The notes beneath the pieces were generated by a model, which did no database searches, was not told the origin of the DNA, and saw nothing but the letters and a program-made list of their open reading frames with translations. 64,000 bases of DNA from Winogradskyella eckloniae (lineage in GTDB: Bacteria > Bacteroidota > Bacteroidia > Flavobacteriales > Flavobacteriaceae). Each line of letters starts with the position of its first letter. Positions within the stretch are counted from its first letter, which is position 1. Location: the NCBI RefSeq assembly GCF_013249045.1, contig NZ_JABRWP010000004.1, forward strand, positions 366,222 through 430,221, in the 5' to 3' direction. A program made the position numbers and the translations under genes. Shown in pieces: positions 37,632 to 46,278 of the stretch.

Positions 37632-39161
37632 CTATTTTAAATCATAAGAATTTAAAAACAGTTCTTCTATTTCAATATCTACATCTTTTAAAAATTGAAT
37701 AGATGCTTGAATATCGTCATGTAACACTTCATCGACCTTAATAAAAGGAACCACTTTTCGGTATTGTTCTAAAAACGATTCTAATAAAGGCGAGGTTTTA
37801 AGTGGTCTTCTAAATTCTATAGCTTGGGACGCATTCATTAATTCTATAGCAATGACACGTTCTACATTTTTCACTAACGTGTAAGCTTGCGTAGCTGCAT
37901 TTGCTCCCATACTAACATGATCTTCTTGGCCGTTACTAGACACAATACTATCTACACTCGCTGGTGTAGCCAATTGTTTATTAGCGCTGACAATACTGGC
38001 AGCTGTATATTGCGGAATCATAAACCCAGAATTTAAACCAGGATTATCAACTAAAAAAGCCGGCAAACCTCGTAAACCCGAAACCAATTGAAACACACGA
38101 CGTTCTGATATGTTTCCAATTTCTGCCATAGCAATTTTTAAATAATCTAAAGCCAATGCCAATGGTTGACCATGAAAATTTCCACCAGAAATAATTAAAT
38201 CTTCTTCATGAAAAATATTAGGATTATCTGTAACCGAATTAATTTCCGTTAACATTACCTTTTCAACAAAATCTAAAGTATCCTTTGTGGCTCCATGAAC
38301 CTGAGGAATACATCGAAATGAATAAGGGTCTTGTACATGTTCCTTTTCTCGTGAAATGAGCTCACTTCCTTTTAAAAATTCATTAAAGCGTCTTGCCACT
38401 TTTCGTTGACCTGGATGAGGACGAACGGCATGAACTAAATCATGAAAAGGATCTAAACGACCATCAAAAGCATCTAAAGAAATACTGGCAATGATATCTG
38501 CTAAATACGATGTTTTATGCGACATTAATAATAAATACACACCATAAGCACTCATAAATTGTGTACCATTAAGTAAAGCTAATCCTTCTTTGGCTTGAAG
38601 GGTAATAGGTTCCCAATTGTATTCTTCTAAGAGTTGAGCTGCTTCATATTCTTTGTTGTTATGCACCACTTTTCCTTTACCTAATAAAGGTAAGGCCAAA
38701 TGTGCTAATGGTGCTAAATCGCCTGAAGCACCTAATGAACCTTGTGTAAATACAAATGGAAATATATCATTATTAAAAAACTCAATAAGCCGCTCAACAG
38801 TTGCTAACTGAACGCCACTATGCCCATAACTTAAGGACTGTATTTTTAAAAGTAACATCACTTTTACGACAGATTCTGGTACACGCTCACCAGTACCACA
38901 GGCATGCGACATCACTAAATTTTCTTGTAATTGACTTAAATCGGCATCAGAAATTTTCACATTATACAATGAACCAAAACCCGTATTAATACCATACATT
39001 GGTTTTTTATTTCGTGCTAATTTAGCATCTAAATACGATTTACATTTCTCAATGTTTTCTATTGATTCTTCAGAAAGCTTAAGCTTCTTATTCTTATAGA
39101 AAATATTGTAAATAGTTACAATATCTAAAGCCTTTGAAGAAATAATATGATAGTCATTCAT
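37632..39161 (-). CDS. hutH: Histidine ammonia-lyase
   Basis: This 509-residue enzyme deaminates histidine to urocanate, the first step of histidine breakdown. The MIO cofactor triad A145-S146-G147 lies in GSLGASGDLAPLAH, the active Tyr is in MYGINTGFG (Y56), and substrate-binding motifs TDNPNIF and GNFHGQPLAL are present. Length is normal. No other hut gene is adjacent, so the pathway genes are scattered. It is divergent from the TlpA-like gene. Confidence 0.93.
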   Translation of the reverse strand: MNDYHIISSKALDIVTIYNIFYKNKKLKLSEESIENIEKCKSYLDAKLARNKKPMYGINTGFGSLYNVKISDADLSQLQENLVMSHACGTGERVPESVVKVMLLLKIQSLSYGHSGVQLATVERLIEFFNNDIFPFVFTQGSLGASGDLAPLAHLALPLLGKGKVVHNNKEYEAAQLLEEYNWEPITLQAKEGLALLNGTQFMSAYGVYLLLMSHKTSYLADIIASISLDAFDGRLDPFHDLVHAVRPHPGQRKVARRFNEFLKGSELISREKEHVQDPYSFRCIPQVHGATKDTLDFVEKVMLTEINSVTDNPNIFHEEDLIISGGNFHGQPLALALDYLKIAMAEIGNISERRVFQLVSGLRGLPAFLVDNPGLNSGFMIPQYTAASIVSANKQLATPASVDSIVSSNGQEDHVSMGANAATQAYTLVKNVERVIAIELMNASQAIEFRRPLKTSPLLESFLEQYRKVVPFIKVDEVLHDDIQASIQFLKDVDIEIEELFLNSYDLK

Positions 39162-39286
39162 TGTTTAAAATATTTAGTACTCAAAATTGAGAATATTTTT
39201 ACACTTTACAAGGATTTGTTAATAATTCATTCCAACTTTGTAATTGGTTATTAATGTTTATTTTTGTCATTGAAAAAAAATAAAAA

Positions 39287-40324
39287 ATGAAAAGATTATT
39301 ATTACTTGTTATTGCTGTAACATTAGTCGCTTGTAAAGGCGAACCTAAGGACTACGTTACACTTTCTGGGAAAATTGCAAATCCTGATGAAAGTAAAACC
39401 TTGAAAATTTTTAAAGGTAAAAGTTACGAAAAAATCATAAATTTAAATGATGATGGGACTTTTAAAGACACATTAAAAGTTGTGGAAGGCGATTATAATT
39501 TTCAGCATGGTAAGGAATATGGAACCATCTTTTTAAAAAACGACAACACCTCTGAATTTGAAACTGATTATAATACTTTTATTGATTCTATGATTTTTAA
39601 AGGAGATGGTGCTGATACAAATAACTTTTCGTTACAATCTTTTGTTTTAGGAAAAGATCATTTTAATGAGACTCTTGTTTCTAGAGGCAGTAAAGAAGAG
39701 GTAGAACAAGCGCTTGAAAACTACAAATCTGCATACCAAGATTTAAAGACTAAATATCCATCAGTAGATTCTACTCATATCGCTATTATGGATAAAAATA
39801 TAAATAGAACTGTTCAACAAATAAATCAATTTGTTAGTTCTAAATTCGCTGTAATTAGTGCATTACCTAAAGGTACACCCTCTCCTACTTTTGAAAATTA
39901 TGAAAACTATTCAGGAGGTAATTTGTCGCTTTCAGATTTAAAGGGAAAATATATTTATATTGACATTTGGGCCACTTGGTGTCCTCCTTGTATTAGAGAA
40001 ATTCCTTCTCTTAAGAAGCTTGAAAAGCAGTATCATGGAAAAAACATTGAATTTGTAAGTATTTCTGTAGATAATGGTCGTGGTTATAAAAACGATGCCG
40101 CAGCAGCATATCAAGGCTGGAAAAAAATGGTAGCAGATAAAGAACTAACTGGCATTCAATTGTTTGCAGACAATGGATTTCAGTCGGACTTTATTAAAAA
40201 CTATAAAATTTCTGGGATTCCTAGATTTATTTTGATTGATCCTGCCGGAAATATCGTAAATGCAGATGCTCCTAGACCTTCAAATCGTAGTTTAATTGAA
40301 CTATTCGATGATTTAGGGATTTAA
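39287..40324 (+). CDS. TlpA-type thiol-disulfide lipoprotein with DUF4369-like N-terminus
   Basis: This 345-residue lipoprotein (lipobox LVAC, C16) has a beta-rich N-terminal domain (residues 20-120, similar to DUF4369), a helical linker and a C-terminal thioredoxin domain (about 200-345) with active site WATWCPPC (C232, C235) and the cis-proline SGIPRFILIDPAG. It should reduce or resolve disulfides in the periplasm, facing outward from a membrane anchor. It is a single gene with its own terminator. Confidence 0.9.
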   Translation: MKRLLLLVIAVTLVACKGEPKDYVTLSGKIANPDESKTLKIFKGKSYEKIINLNDDGTFKDTLKVVEGDYNFQHGKEYGTIFLKNDNTSEFETDYNTFIDSMIFKGDGADTNNFSLQSFVLGKDHFNETLVSRGSKEEVEQALENYKSAYQDLKTKYPSVDSTHIAIMDKNINRTVQQINQFVSSKFAVISALPKGTPSPTFENYENYSGGNLSLSDLKGKYIYIDIWATWCPPCIREIPSLKKLEKQYHGKNIEFVSISVDNGRGYKNDAAAAYQGWKKMVADKELTGIQLFADNGFQSDFIKNYKISGIPRFILIDPAGNIVNADAPRPSNRSLIELFDDLGI

Positions 40325-40340
40325 AAACGAATAACGAAAT

Positions 40341-40375
40341 AAAAAGCCTGACTAAATTATAGTCAGGCTTTTTTT
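40341..40375. terminator. Bidirectional terminator between TlpA-like gene and nnrDE
   Basis: The stem AAAAAGCCTGACTA/TAGTCAGGCTTTTT with loop AATTA is flanked by T residues on the right and A residues on the left, so it can serve both convergent genes. Confidence 0.92.
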
Positions 40376-40380
40376 ATTCC

Positions 40381-41943
40381 TTAATTTTCTTCTTGTTCCT
40401 CTTGTTGCGCTTCTTGAGGTGCCTCTGGCTTTTTAAATAAGTCCAAAAAGGCTTTTCCCATTCCATTAATTATATGGCTTGCTATTAAACTTTGATAGCC
40501 ATAAGCTTCTAGTTCAATATCCGCAGATTTGCCATGCAGATATACCGCAAATATGGTAGCAGATAATTGCTCATAACCTTGCGCTATTAAAGCACAAATT
40601 ATTCCTGTTAAGACATCTCCACTTCCTGCTGTGGCCATACCAGGATTTCCTGTTGTATTTATGTAAATTTTATCTTGAAATGCAGTTACTGTATTAGCTC
40701 CTTTTATAACTACAATGAGGTTATATTTTTTTGAAAAAGCTTTTACCTTTTTTAATTTATCAAAATCATCTGACCATTTACCAATTAAACGTTCTAATTC
40801 TTTAGGATGTGGTGTAAGGATGGTAAATTCTGGTAGTAATTTTAATAGCGCTTTCTTTTTTGATAAAATATTAAGTCCATCAGCATCAATAACCAATGGT
40901 TTTTTATTTTCCTTTAAAAACGCTTCAAAGGTTTTAACCGTTCTGGCAGAAACACCAAGTCCTACGCCTACTCCTATCACAGTCGGTTCTATATCATAAC
41001 TAATATTAGTAATGTGTGTGTCATCACTATCTGTAATTACCATCACCTCTGGTATAGCAGATTGCAAACTGTGATAACCACACTTTGGGGTATAAGCTGT
41101 AACCAAACCAGCACCAGCACTTAATGCTGCTCTACTCGCTAAATTTACGGCTCCAACTTTACCATAGCTTCCACCAATGATCATAACGTGACCAAAATCT
41201 CCTTTATGAGAAAACTTGTCTCTAGGTTTATATAGTGGTAATACTTCATGTTTAGAAATAAGTTCTACCTCAGTCTCCGTTTTTATCAAATACTCACGAT
41301 CAATGCCAATATCTAATGCTTCCCACTGAATGGTAAATTTTGCTGTTTCTGGTAGAAAGAAAACTAGTTTAGGCGACTGAAAACTTAATGTGTAATTGGC
41401 ATTAACAACATTGTTATCATCTTCAACCTTTCGGTCTGTATATAAGCCAGAAGGAATATCAATAGATAATGTAAAGGCTCTAGAAATTCTAAATTGCTCA
41501 AACAGTGCTTTTACCCAATCATTTGGTGGACGGTTTAAACCAATTCCGAAAACCGCATCTACTATAATATCTTCTTCATTTATGACAATTTCAGAAAAAT
41601 CGTCTTTACAACTAAGCATTTTTGGCCAATCCTTAGTCACATTTTTTATGCGATCGTAATTAATTAAAAAATCTTTAGAACGTTTATCACTACAATTAAC
41701 AATATAGGTGACTACATTATAACCATGAGTAATTAAATGCCTTGCTAAAACTAAACCATCACCACCATTATTACCAATACCACAAAACACGTGAATGGGT
41801 ACTTGAGCTCCTTGCATACGCAAATGAATCCAATTAAAAATTTGAATTCCTGCACGCTCCATTAAATCTGTAGAAGTTATATTTTGGCGCTCTGTTGTAA
41901 GCTTATCGCCTTCATATATTTGTTCTTTTGAAAATAATTTCAT
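40381..41943 (-). CDS. Bifunctional NAD(P)H-hydrate epimerase / ADP-dependent dehydratase
   Basis: This 520-residue fusion repairs hydrated NAD(P)H. The N-terminal YjeF_N epimerase domain (residues 1-215) shows VFCGIGNNGGDGLVLARHL and FGIGLNRPP. The C-terminal kinase-like dehydratase domain (about 230-500) has GSYGKVGAVNLASRAALSAG, VIDADGLN, TPHPKELERL and the catalytic NTTGNPGMATAGSGDVLTG. The last 15 residues are Gln/Glu-rich (EAPQEAQQEEQEEN), probably disordered. Convergent with the TlpA-like gene. Confidence 0.95.
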   Translation of the reverse strand: MKLFSKEQIYEGDKLTTERQNITSTDLMERAGIQIFNWIHLRMQGAQVPIHVFCGIGNNGGDGLVLARHLITHGYNVVTYIVNCSDKRSKDFLINYDRIKNVTKDWPKMLSCKDDFSEIVINEEDIIVDAVFGIGLNRPPNDWVKALFEQFRISRAFTLSIDIPSGLYTDRKVEDDNNVVNANYTLSFQSPKLVFFLPETAKFTIQWEALDIGIDREYLIKTETEVELISKHEVLPLYKPRDKFSHKGDFGHVMIIGGSYGKVGAVNLASRAALSAGAGLVTAYTPKCGYHSLQSAIPEVMVITDSDDTHITNISYDIEPTVIGVGVGLGVSARTVKTFEAFLKENKKPLVIDADGLNILSKKKALLKLLPEFTILTPHPKELERLIGKWSDDFDKLKKVKAFSKKYNLIVVIKGANTVTAFQDKIYINTTGNPGMATAGSGDVLTGIICALIAQGYEQLSATIFAVYLHGKSADIELEAYGYQSLIASHIINGMGKAFLDLFKKPEAPQEAQQEEQEEN

Positions 41944-42192
41944 GTAAAAATTTATTGTCTATTATATTAATATTAATTCTATCTTATATTTAAATTAAGG
42001 CATAACGCTAAATTAATTTATCATAAGTTCAATCTAAAACTAAAATGCTTCTACGGAATTAAAATTCGCTTTTTTTTCAATAGTGAAAATTAAATATTTT
42101 TTAAAAATGCCTACTTTTTAATAAAAAGAATGCGACTTTTCTGTTAATTCCTTAAAAAGAATAGATTAGTTTTTTTATTGTCATAAAAATAA

Positions 42193-42200
42193 TACTTTTG
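42193..42200 (+). promoter_or_regulatory. Putative thr operon promoter -7 element
   Basis: TACTTTTG fits TAnnTTTG exactly. The -33 region (about 42165-42175) is a T-run rather than a clear TTG. A start near 42207 would leave a leader of about 165 bases before thrA, containing the Thr/Ile-rich leader peptide. The bases 41944-42192 show no other feature beyond AT-rich sequence. Confidence 0.45.
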
Positions 42201-42258
42201 GTTTGTAATGAAGAAAAATAACAAAATATCATCAATAATTATAGGCAACTCTAACAGC

Positions 42259-42315
42259 ATGACGATTACTACGTTTTTCATTTCAACTATTATTACCCTT
42301 TGGGGTAATTTATAA
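42259..42315 (+). CDS. Putative thr operon leader peptide
   Basis: This 18-codon frame reads MTITTFFISTIITLWGNL and stops 57 bp before thrA. Five of 18 residues are Thr and four are Ile, with ITT and STIIT clusters. That is the composition expected of a threonine/isoleucine attenuation leader, as in E. coli thrL. The 3' end forms a hairpin with the Ile12-Thr13 codons in its left arm. Regulation by charged tRNA-Thr/Ile is inferred. Confidence 0.6.
   Translation: MTITTFFISTIITLWGNL
42292..42309 (+). promoter_or_regulatory. Attenuation-type hairpin in the thr leader
   Basis: ATTACCC at 42292-42298 pairs perfectly with GGGTAAT at 42303-42309 around the loop TTTG. A ribosome stalled on the Thr/Ile codons would prevent it from forming. 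A weaker GTCT/AGAC hairpin at 42336-42347, followed by ATTTTATTCTCTT, may be the terminator. The pairings are visible but the mechanism is inference. Confidence 0.4.
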
Positions 42316-42372
42316 TATGCACTTCGTCCCTTATAGTCTTTTTAGACATTTTATTCTCTTAAATTTAAAAAT

Positions 42373-44847
42373 ATGAAAGTTCTCAAATTTGGCGGAACAT
42401 CTGTAGGTTCAGCCGAAAACATAAATAAAGTAATATCTATATTAGAAACACATTCTAAAAACAGCAAAATTGCAGTTGTGGTATCTGCGGTTGGTGGTAT
42501 TACCGACAAATTATTAGAAGCTGCTCAATTAGCTTGTAATAAAGACCAAGATTATAAACTGAAATACGACACCATTTGGTCTATCCATAATAAAGTCATT
42601 GAAGGCTTATTTGAAAACCCAGACAACAATAGTGTTTTACAAAAACAACAAGACGACTTACGCGAATTAATTACAGAAAAACTCAACGATTTAAAAAGTT
42701 TATTAAATGGTATTTTTCTAATTAATGAATTATCGCCACAGACTAAAGACAAATTATTGAGTTTTGGAGAAGCGTTGTCTTCTACCATAATTTACCATAC
42801 CCTTAAGTCTAGACAATTAGATGCGGCTCTAAAAAACTCACAAGAAGTTATTGTCACAGATTCTAACTTTAATAATGCTGTGGTTAATTTTGATGTTACA
42901 AATGCTAACATTCAAGCATTTTTTAAATCAAACTCTAATGCTATAGTATTGTTTCCTGGTTTTGTTTCTAAATCTGCACATGGCGAAATTACAACCTTAG
43001 GTCGTGGTGGATCTGATTATACCGCAGCAATTATCGCAGCTGCTATGGATGCCGATGAATTACAAATTTGGACAGATGTAAGTGGTATGTTTACAACGAA
43101 TCCTAAATTAGTAAAACAAGCATCTCCTATCGTAGAATTATCTTATCAAGAAGCTGTAGAATTATCGCATTTTGGTGCAAAGGTGTTATATCCTCCAACT
43201 GTTATGCCTGTACTAAAGAAGGAAATCCCTATTGTTATAAAAAACACTATGGAACCTGAAGCTGTAGGAACAACAATAACCAAACATATAACAAACACAG
43301 ACCACGCGCCTGTAAAAGGTATCAGTAATATAGAAAATATTGCTCTACTTACACTGCAAGGTAATGGTATGGTAGGTGTACCAGGTTTTAGCAAACGTTT
43401 GTTTGAAACTTTAGCTCAAGAAAAAATAAACATTATTTTAATAACCCAATCCTCTTCAGAACACTCCATATGTTTTGGTATTTCTGCCAATGATGCACTA
43501 CGTGCAAAAGAGGTAATTGATTCGGTTTTTGAATATGAAATAGCGTTGCAAAAAATAGATCCAATCGTTGTTGAAACCGATTTATCTATCATCGCTGTAA
43601 TTGGTGATAAAATGAAAAGTCATCAAGGTATAAGCGGAAAAATGTTTAGTACGCTTGGTAAAAACAATGTCAATATTAGAGCGATTGCTCAAGGTGCTTC
43701 TGAGCGTAATATTTCGGCAATAATTCATAAAAATGACGTAAAAAAAGCTCTAAATAGTTTACACGAACAGTTTTTTGAAATAAAAACGAAACAAATTAAT
43801 CTGTTTATTACAGGTGTAGGTAATGTTGGCGAACGACTTATTGAACAAATAAAGCAACAAAAAGCATACGTTAAAGAGAACTTTAAAATCAACCTAAGAG
43901 TTGCAGGTTTATCAAACTCTAGAAAAATGGTTGTAAATGATGAAGGTATTAATCTTAAAAATTGGAAAGAGCAATTAGACGCTGGCGAAACAGCAAGTTT
44001 AGGAGGATTCTTTGAGCATGCAAAATCCTTAAATTTAAGAAATTCTGTTTTTGTAGATATTACTGCAAACGAAGCGGTTTCTAACATTTATGGCGAATAT
44101 CTAAAACAAAGTATTTCTGTTGTCGCTTGTAACAAAATTGCATGTTCTGGTAATATTGAATATTACAATGAGTTAAAAACATTATCCCGTAAATACAATG
44201 CTTCATTCTTATTTGAAACCAATGTTGGTGCAGGTTTACCGGTTATTGACACATTAAGTCATTTAATAACTTCTGGAGACAAAATCAATACAATTCAAGC
44301 TGTTTTATCTGGTAGCTTAAACTTTATTTTCAATAATTTTAATGCTGAAACTACATTTTATGATGTGGTAAAACAAGCACAAGAAGAAGGTTACACAGAA
44401 CCTGACCCAAGAATTGATTTAAGTGGAATTGATGTAGCACGTAAGGTCTTAATTTTAGCTAGAGAAAGTGGATACGCTATTGAGCTTGCCGATTTAGAAA
44501 GTGATAATTTCTTAACCGATGCCGCAATGAATGCAAACTCAGTCGATGATTTCTTTGAAACTTTAAAAACCGACGAAGCGTACTACCAAAGTCTATTTAA
44601 ATCTGCTGAAGACAAAAATTGCCAATTAAAATTTGTGGCAGAATTTAACGACGGAAAAGCAAAAGTAGGCCTTAAAGAAATCCCTGAAGGTCATCCTTTT
44701 TATAACCTAAAAGGAAAAGATAATATTGTTATGTTTTACACACAACGCTATCCAGAACAGCCTATGATAATAAAAGGTGCTGGTGCTGGTGCAGATGTTA
44801 CAGCTTCTGGTTTATTTGCAGATATAATAAGAGTTGCTAATAATTAA
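42373..44847 (+). CDS. thrA: Bifunctional aspartate kinase / homoserine dehydrogenase
   Basis: This 824-residue fusion catalyses the first and third steps of the aspartate pathway. The N-terminal kinase (residues 1-295) has KFGGTSVGSAENI and TTLGRGGSDYTAA. Two ACT-type regulatory segments follow (about 310-465, with IILITQSSSEHSI and VNIRAIAQGASERNIS). The C-terminal dehydrogenase (about 470-824) has ITGVGNVGERLIEQI and the FLFETNVGAGLPVI and PRIDLSGIDVARK motifs. Feedback inhibition by threonine is expected. First gene of the thr operon behind a leader peptide. Confidence 0.97.
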   Translation: MKVLKFGGTSVGSAENINKVISILETHSKNSKIAVVVSAVGGITDKLLEAAQLACNKDQDYKLKYDTIWSIHNKVIEGLFENPDNNSVLQKQQDDLRELITEKLNDLKSLLNGIFLINELSPQTKDKLLSFGEALSSTIIYHTLKSRQLDAALKNSQEVIVTDSNFNNAVVNFDVTNANIQAFFKSNSNAIVLFPGFVSKSAHGEITTLGRGGSDYTAAIIAAAMDADELQIWTDVSGMFTTNPKLVKQASPIVELSYQEAVELSHFGAKVLYPPTVMPVLKKEIPIVIKNTMEPEAVGTTITKHITNTDHAPVKGISNIENIALLTLQGNGMVGVPGFSKRLFETLAQEKINIILITQSSSEHSICFGISANDALRAKEVIDSVFEYEIALQKIDPIVVETDLSIIAVIGDKMKSHQGISGKMFSTLGKNNVNIRAIAQGASERNISAIIHKNDVKKALNSLHEQFFEIKTKQINLFITGVGNVGERLIEQIKQQKAYVKENFKINLRVAGLSNSRKMVVNDEGINLKNWKEQLDAGETASLGGFFEHAKSLNLRNSVFVDITANEAVSNIYGEYLKQSISVVACNKIACSGNIEYYNELKTLSRKYNASFLFETNVGAGLPVIDTLSHLITSGDKINTIQAVLSGSLNFIFNNFNAETTFYDVVKQAQEEGYTEPDPRIDLSGIDVARKVLILARESGYAIELADLESDNFLTDAAMNANSVDDFFETLKTDEAYYQSLFKSAEDKNCQLKFVAEFNDGKAKVGLKEIPEGHPFYNLKGKDNIVMFYTQRYPEQPMIIKGAGAGADVTASGLFADIIRVANN

Positions 44848-44874
44848 TGATGACCGCTTTAGCGGATAGTAAAC

Positions 44875-45798
44875 ATGAAAAACGAAATCAAAATATTTTC
44901 GCCTGCAACAGTCGCAAATGTCGCTTGTGGATTTGATGTCCTTGGCTTTTGTTTAGATACCATTGGCGATGAAATGGTTATTAGAAAAACCCAAGAAAAA
45001 GGGATTAAAATCACAAAGATTGAAGGGTACGACCTTCCTTTTGAGGCTGAAAAGAATGTCGCTGGTGTTTCTGCCTTAGCCATGTACAACGCCTTACAAC
45101 CAGACTGTGGTTTTGAGATTGAAATTTACAAAAAGATAAAACCAGGCAGTGGAATTGGTAGTAGTTCTGCAAGTGCAGCAGGAAGTGTTTTTGGAATGAA
45201 TGAATTACTTGGCAATCCATTAAACAAAACTGAATTAACAAACTATGCTATGAAAGGCGAAGCCTTAGCTAGTAAATGTGAGCATGCAGATAATTTAGCG
45301 CCTGCTATTTTTGGTGGATTTACCTTAGTAAAAAGTGCTTGTCCTCTTAAAGTATTAGAATTACCAACACCTTCTGATTTATTTGCGACGTTAATTCATC
45401 CGCAAATTGAAATTAAAACCTCAGAATCTAGAGCCATTTTACCAAAAGACATTCCTTTAGCAAATGCCATAACACAATGGGCCAATGTTGGTAGCTTAGT
45501 CCATGGTTTGCACACTTCAGATTATGATTTATTAAAAGAATCGTTATCTGATGTTATAATAGAACCGTACAGAAAACAACTCATTCCGCATTTTGACGAC
45601 GTTAAATCTGCTGCATTAGAAGCTGGTGCATTAGGTTGTGCCATTTCGGGTTCTGGTCCTTCTATTTTTATGTTAAGTAAAACTGAAGCAACCGCCAAAA
45701 CAGTAGAACAAGCCATACGCAAGGTCTATTCTCAAACAGATATCAAATTTGAAACTTATGTTTCTAAAATTAATACCCAAGGAATTAGAATTTTGTAG
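44875..45798 (+). CDS. thrB: Homoserine kinase
   Basis: This 307-residue GHMP kinase makes O-phosphohomoserine. The ATP loop is PGSGIGSSSASAAG (about residues 90-103), the N-terminal substrate motif is TVANVACGFDVLGF, and the C-terminal motif GCAISGSGPSIFML is present. Length is normal. It is 27 bp after thrA. The usual neighbour thrC is displaced by an inserted four-helix-bundle gene. Confidence 0.97.
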   Translation: MKNEIKIFSPATVANVACGFDVLGFCLDTIGDEMVIRKTQEKGIKITKIEGYDLPFEAEKNVAGVSALAMYNALQPDCGFEIEIYKKIKPGSGIGSSSASAAGSVFGMNELLGNPLNKTELTNYAMKGEALASKCEHADNLAPAIFGGFTLVKSACPLKVLELPTPSDLFATLIHPQIEIKTSESRAILPKDIPLANAITQWANVGSLVHGLHTSDYDLLKESLSDVIIEPYRKQLIPHFDDVKSAALEAGALGCAISGSGPSIFMLSKTEATAKTVEQAIRKVYSQTDIKFETYVSKINTQGIRIL

Positions 45799-45814
45799 AA
45801 ATGACAGAAAACAA

Positions 45815-45831
45815 ATGACAGAGGACGGAAG
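45815..45831 (+). repeat. Left inverted repeat flanking the four-helix-bundle gene
   Basis: ATGACAGAGGACGGAAG at 45815-45831 matches the reverse complement of 46249-46265 at 15 of 17 positions. A second ATGACAGA at 45801 makes a short direct repeat. It lies just after the thrB stop, 38 bp upstream of the four-helix gene start. Confidence 0.65.
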
Positions 45832-45868
45832 ATGGATAACGGAAAATTGAAATTTCAAAATTAAGACC

Positions 45869-46225
45869 ATGAATAAATTCAAATTTGAAAAGCTAATTAT
45901 TTGGCAAGATGCTATGGATTTTGGAGAAGTTATTAATGTTGTCTCACAAGAATTCCCTGATAAGGAAAAATTCAATTTAAAATCTCAAATTATGAGAGCT
46001 GTAGATTCTGTCGCTCTTAATATCTCTGAAGGTTCTATTGGTCAATCTAATCCTGAACAACGCAAATTTATAGGATATTCAATGCGTTCTTTAGCCGAAG
46101 TTGTGACCTGCTTATTTAAAGCTAAAAGAAGAAACTATATTATAGAAGAAAAATTTACTGAACTATACAACTCTGCATTCCATTTAATGAACAAAATGGC
46201 TGCATTCAAAAGAAATATTAAATAA
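45869..46225 (+). CDS. Four-helix-bundle protein (23S rRNA intervening-sequence type)
   Basis: This 118-residue protein is mostly helical: KLIIWQDAMDFGEVINVVSQ (10-29), FNLKSQIMRAVDSVALNISEGSI (about 36-58), RKFIGYSMRSLAEVVTCLFKA (66-86) and LYNSAFHLMNKMAAFKRN (99-116). It shows the S23/IVS family signature F-[KR]-x-L-x-[IV]-W and the NISEG motif. IVS proteins form homopentamers; many are encoded in 23S rRNA insertions and a related fold is the Avd accessory protein of diversity-generating retroelements. Here it lies inside the thr operon between thrB and thrC, bracketed by inverted repeats. Its role is unknown. Confidence 0.9.
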   Translation: MNKFKFEKLIIWQDAMDFGEVINVVSQEFPDKEKFNLKSQIMRAVDSVALNISEGSIGQSNPEQRKFIGYSMRSLAEVVTCLFKAKRRNYIIEEKFTELYNSAFHLMNKMAAFKRNIK

Positions 46226-46248
46226 AAAAAACACCACTAGATAGCGGA

Positions 46249-46265
46249 CTTCAGTCATCTGTCAT
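46249..46265 (+). repeat. Right inverted repeat flanking the four-helix-bundle gene
   Basis: CTTCAGTCATCTGTCAT is the inverted partner of 45815-45831 (15 of 17 matching). It lies 13 bp upstream of the thrC start and 23 bp downstream of the four-helix gene stop, so the 451-bp insert is bracketed by the two arms. Confidence 0.65.
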
Positions 46266-46278
46266 CGGTCAAATAATT

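Noticed and set aside
45869..46225. Part of an rRNA operon, because IVS-type genes often lie in 23S rRNA
   Set aside because: No 16S, 23S or 5S sequence is present; the gene is between thrB and thrC.
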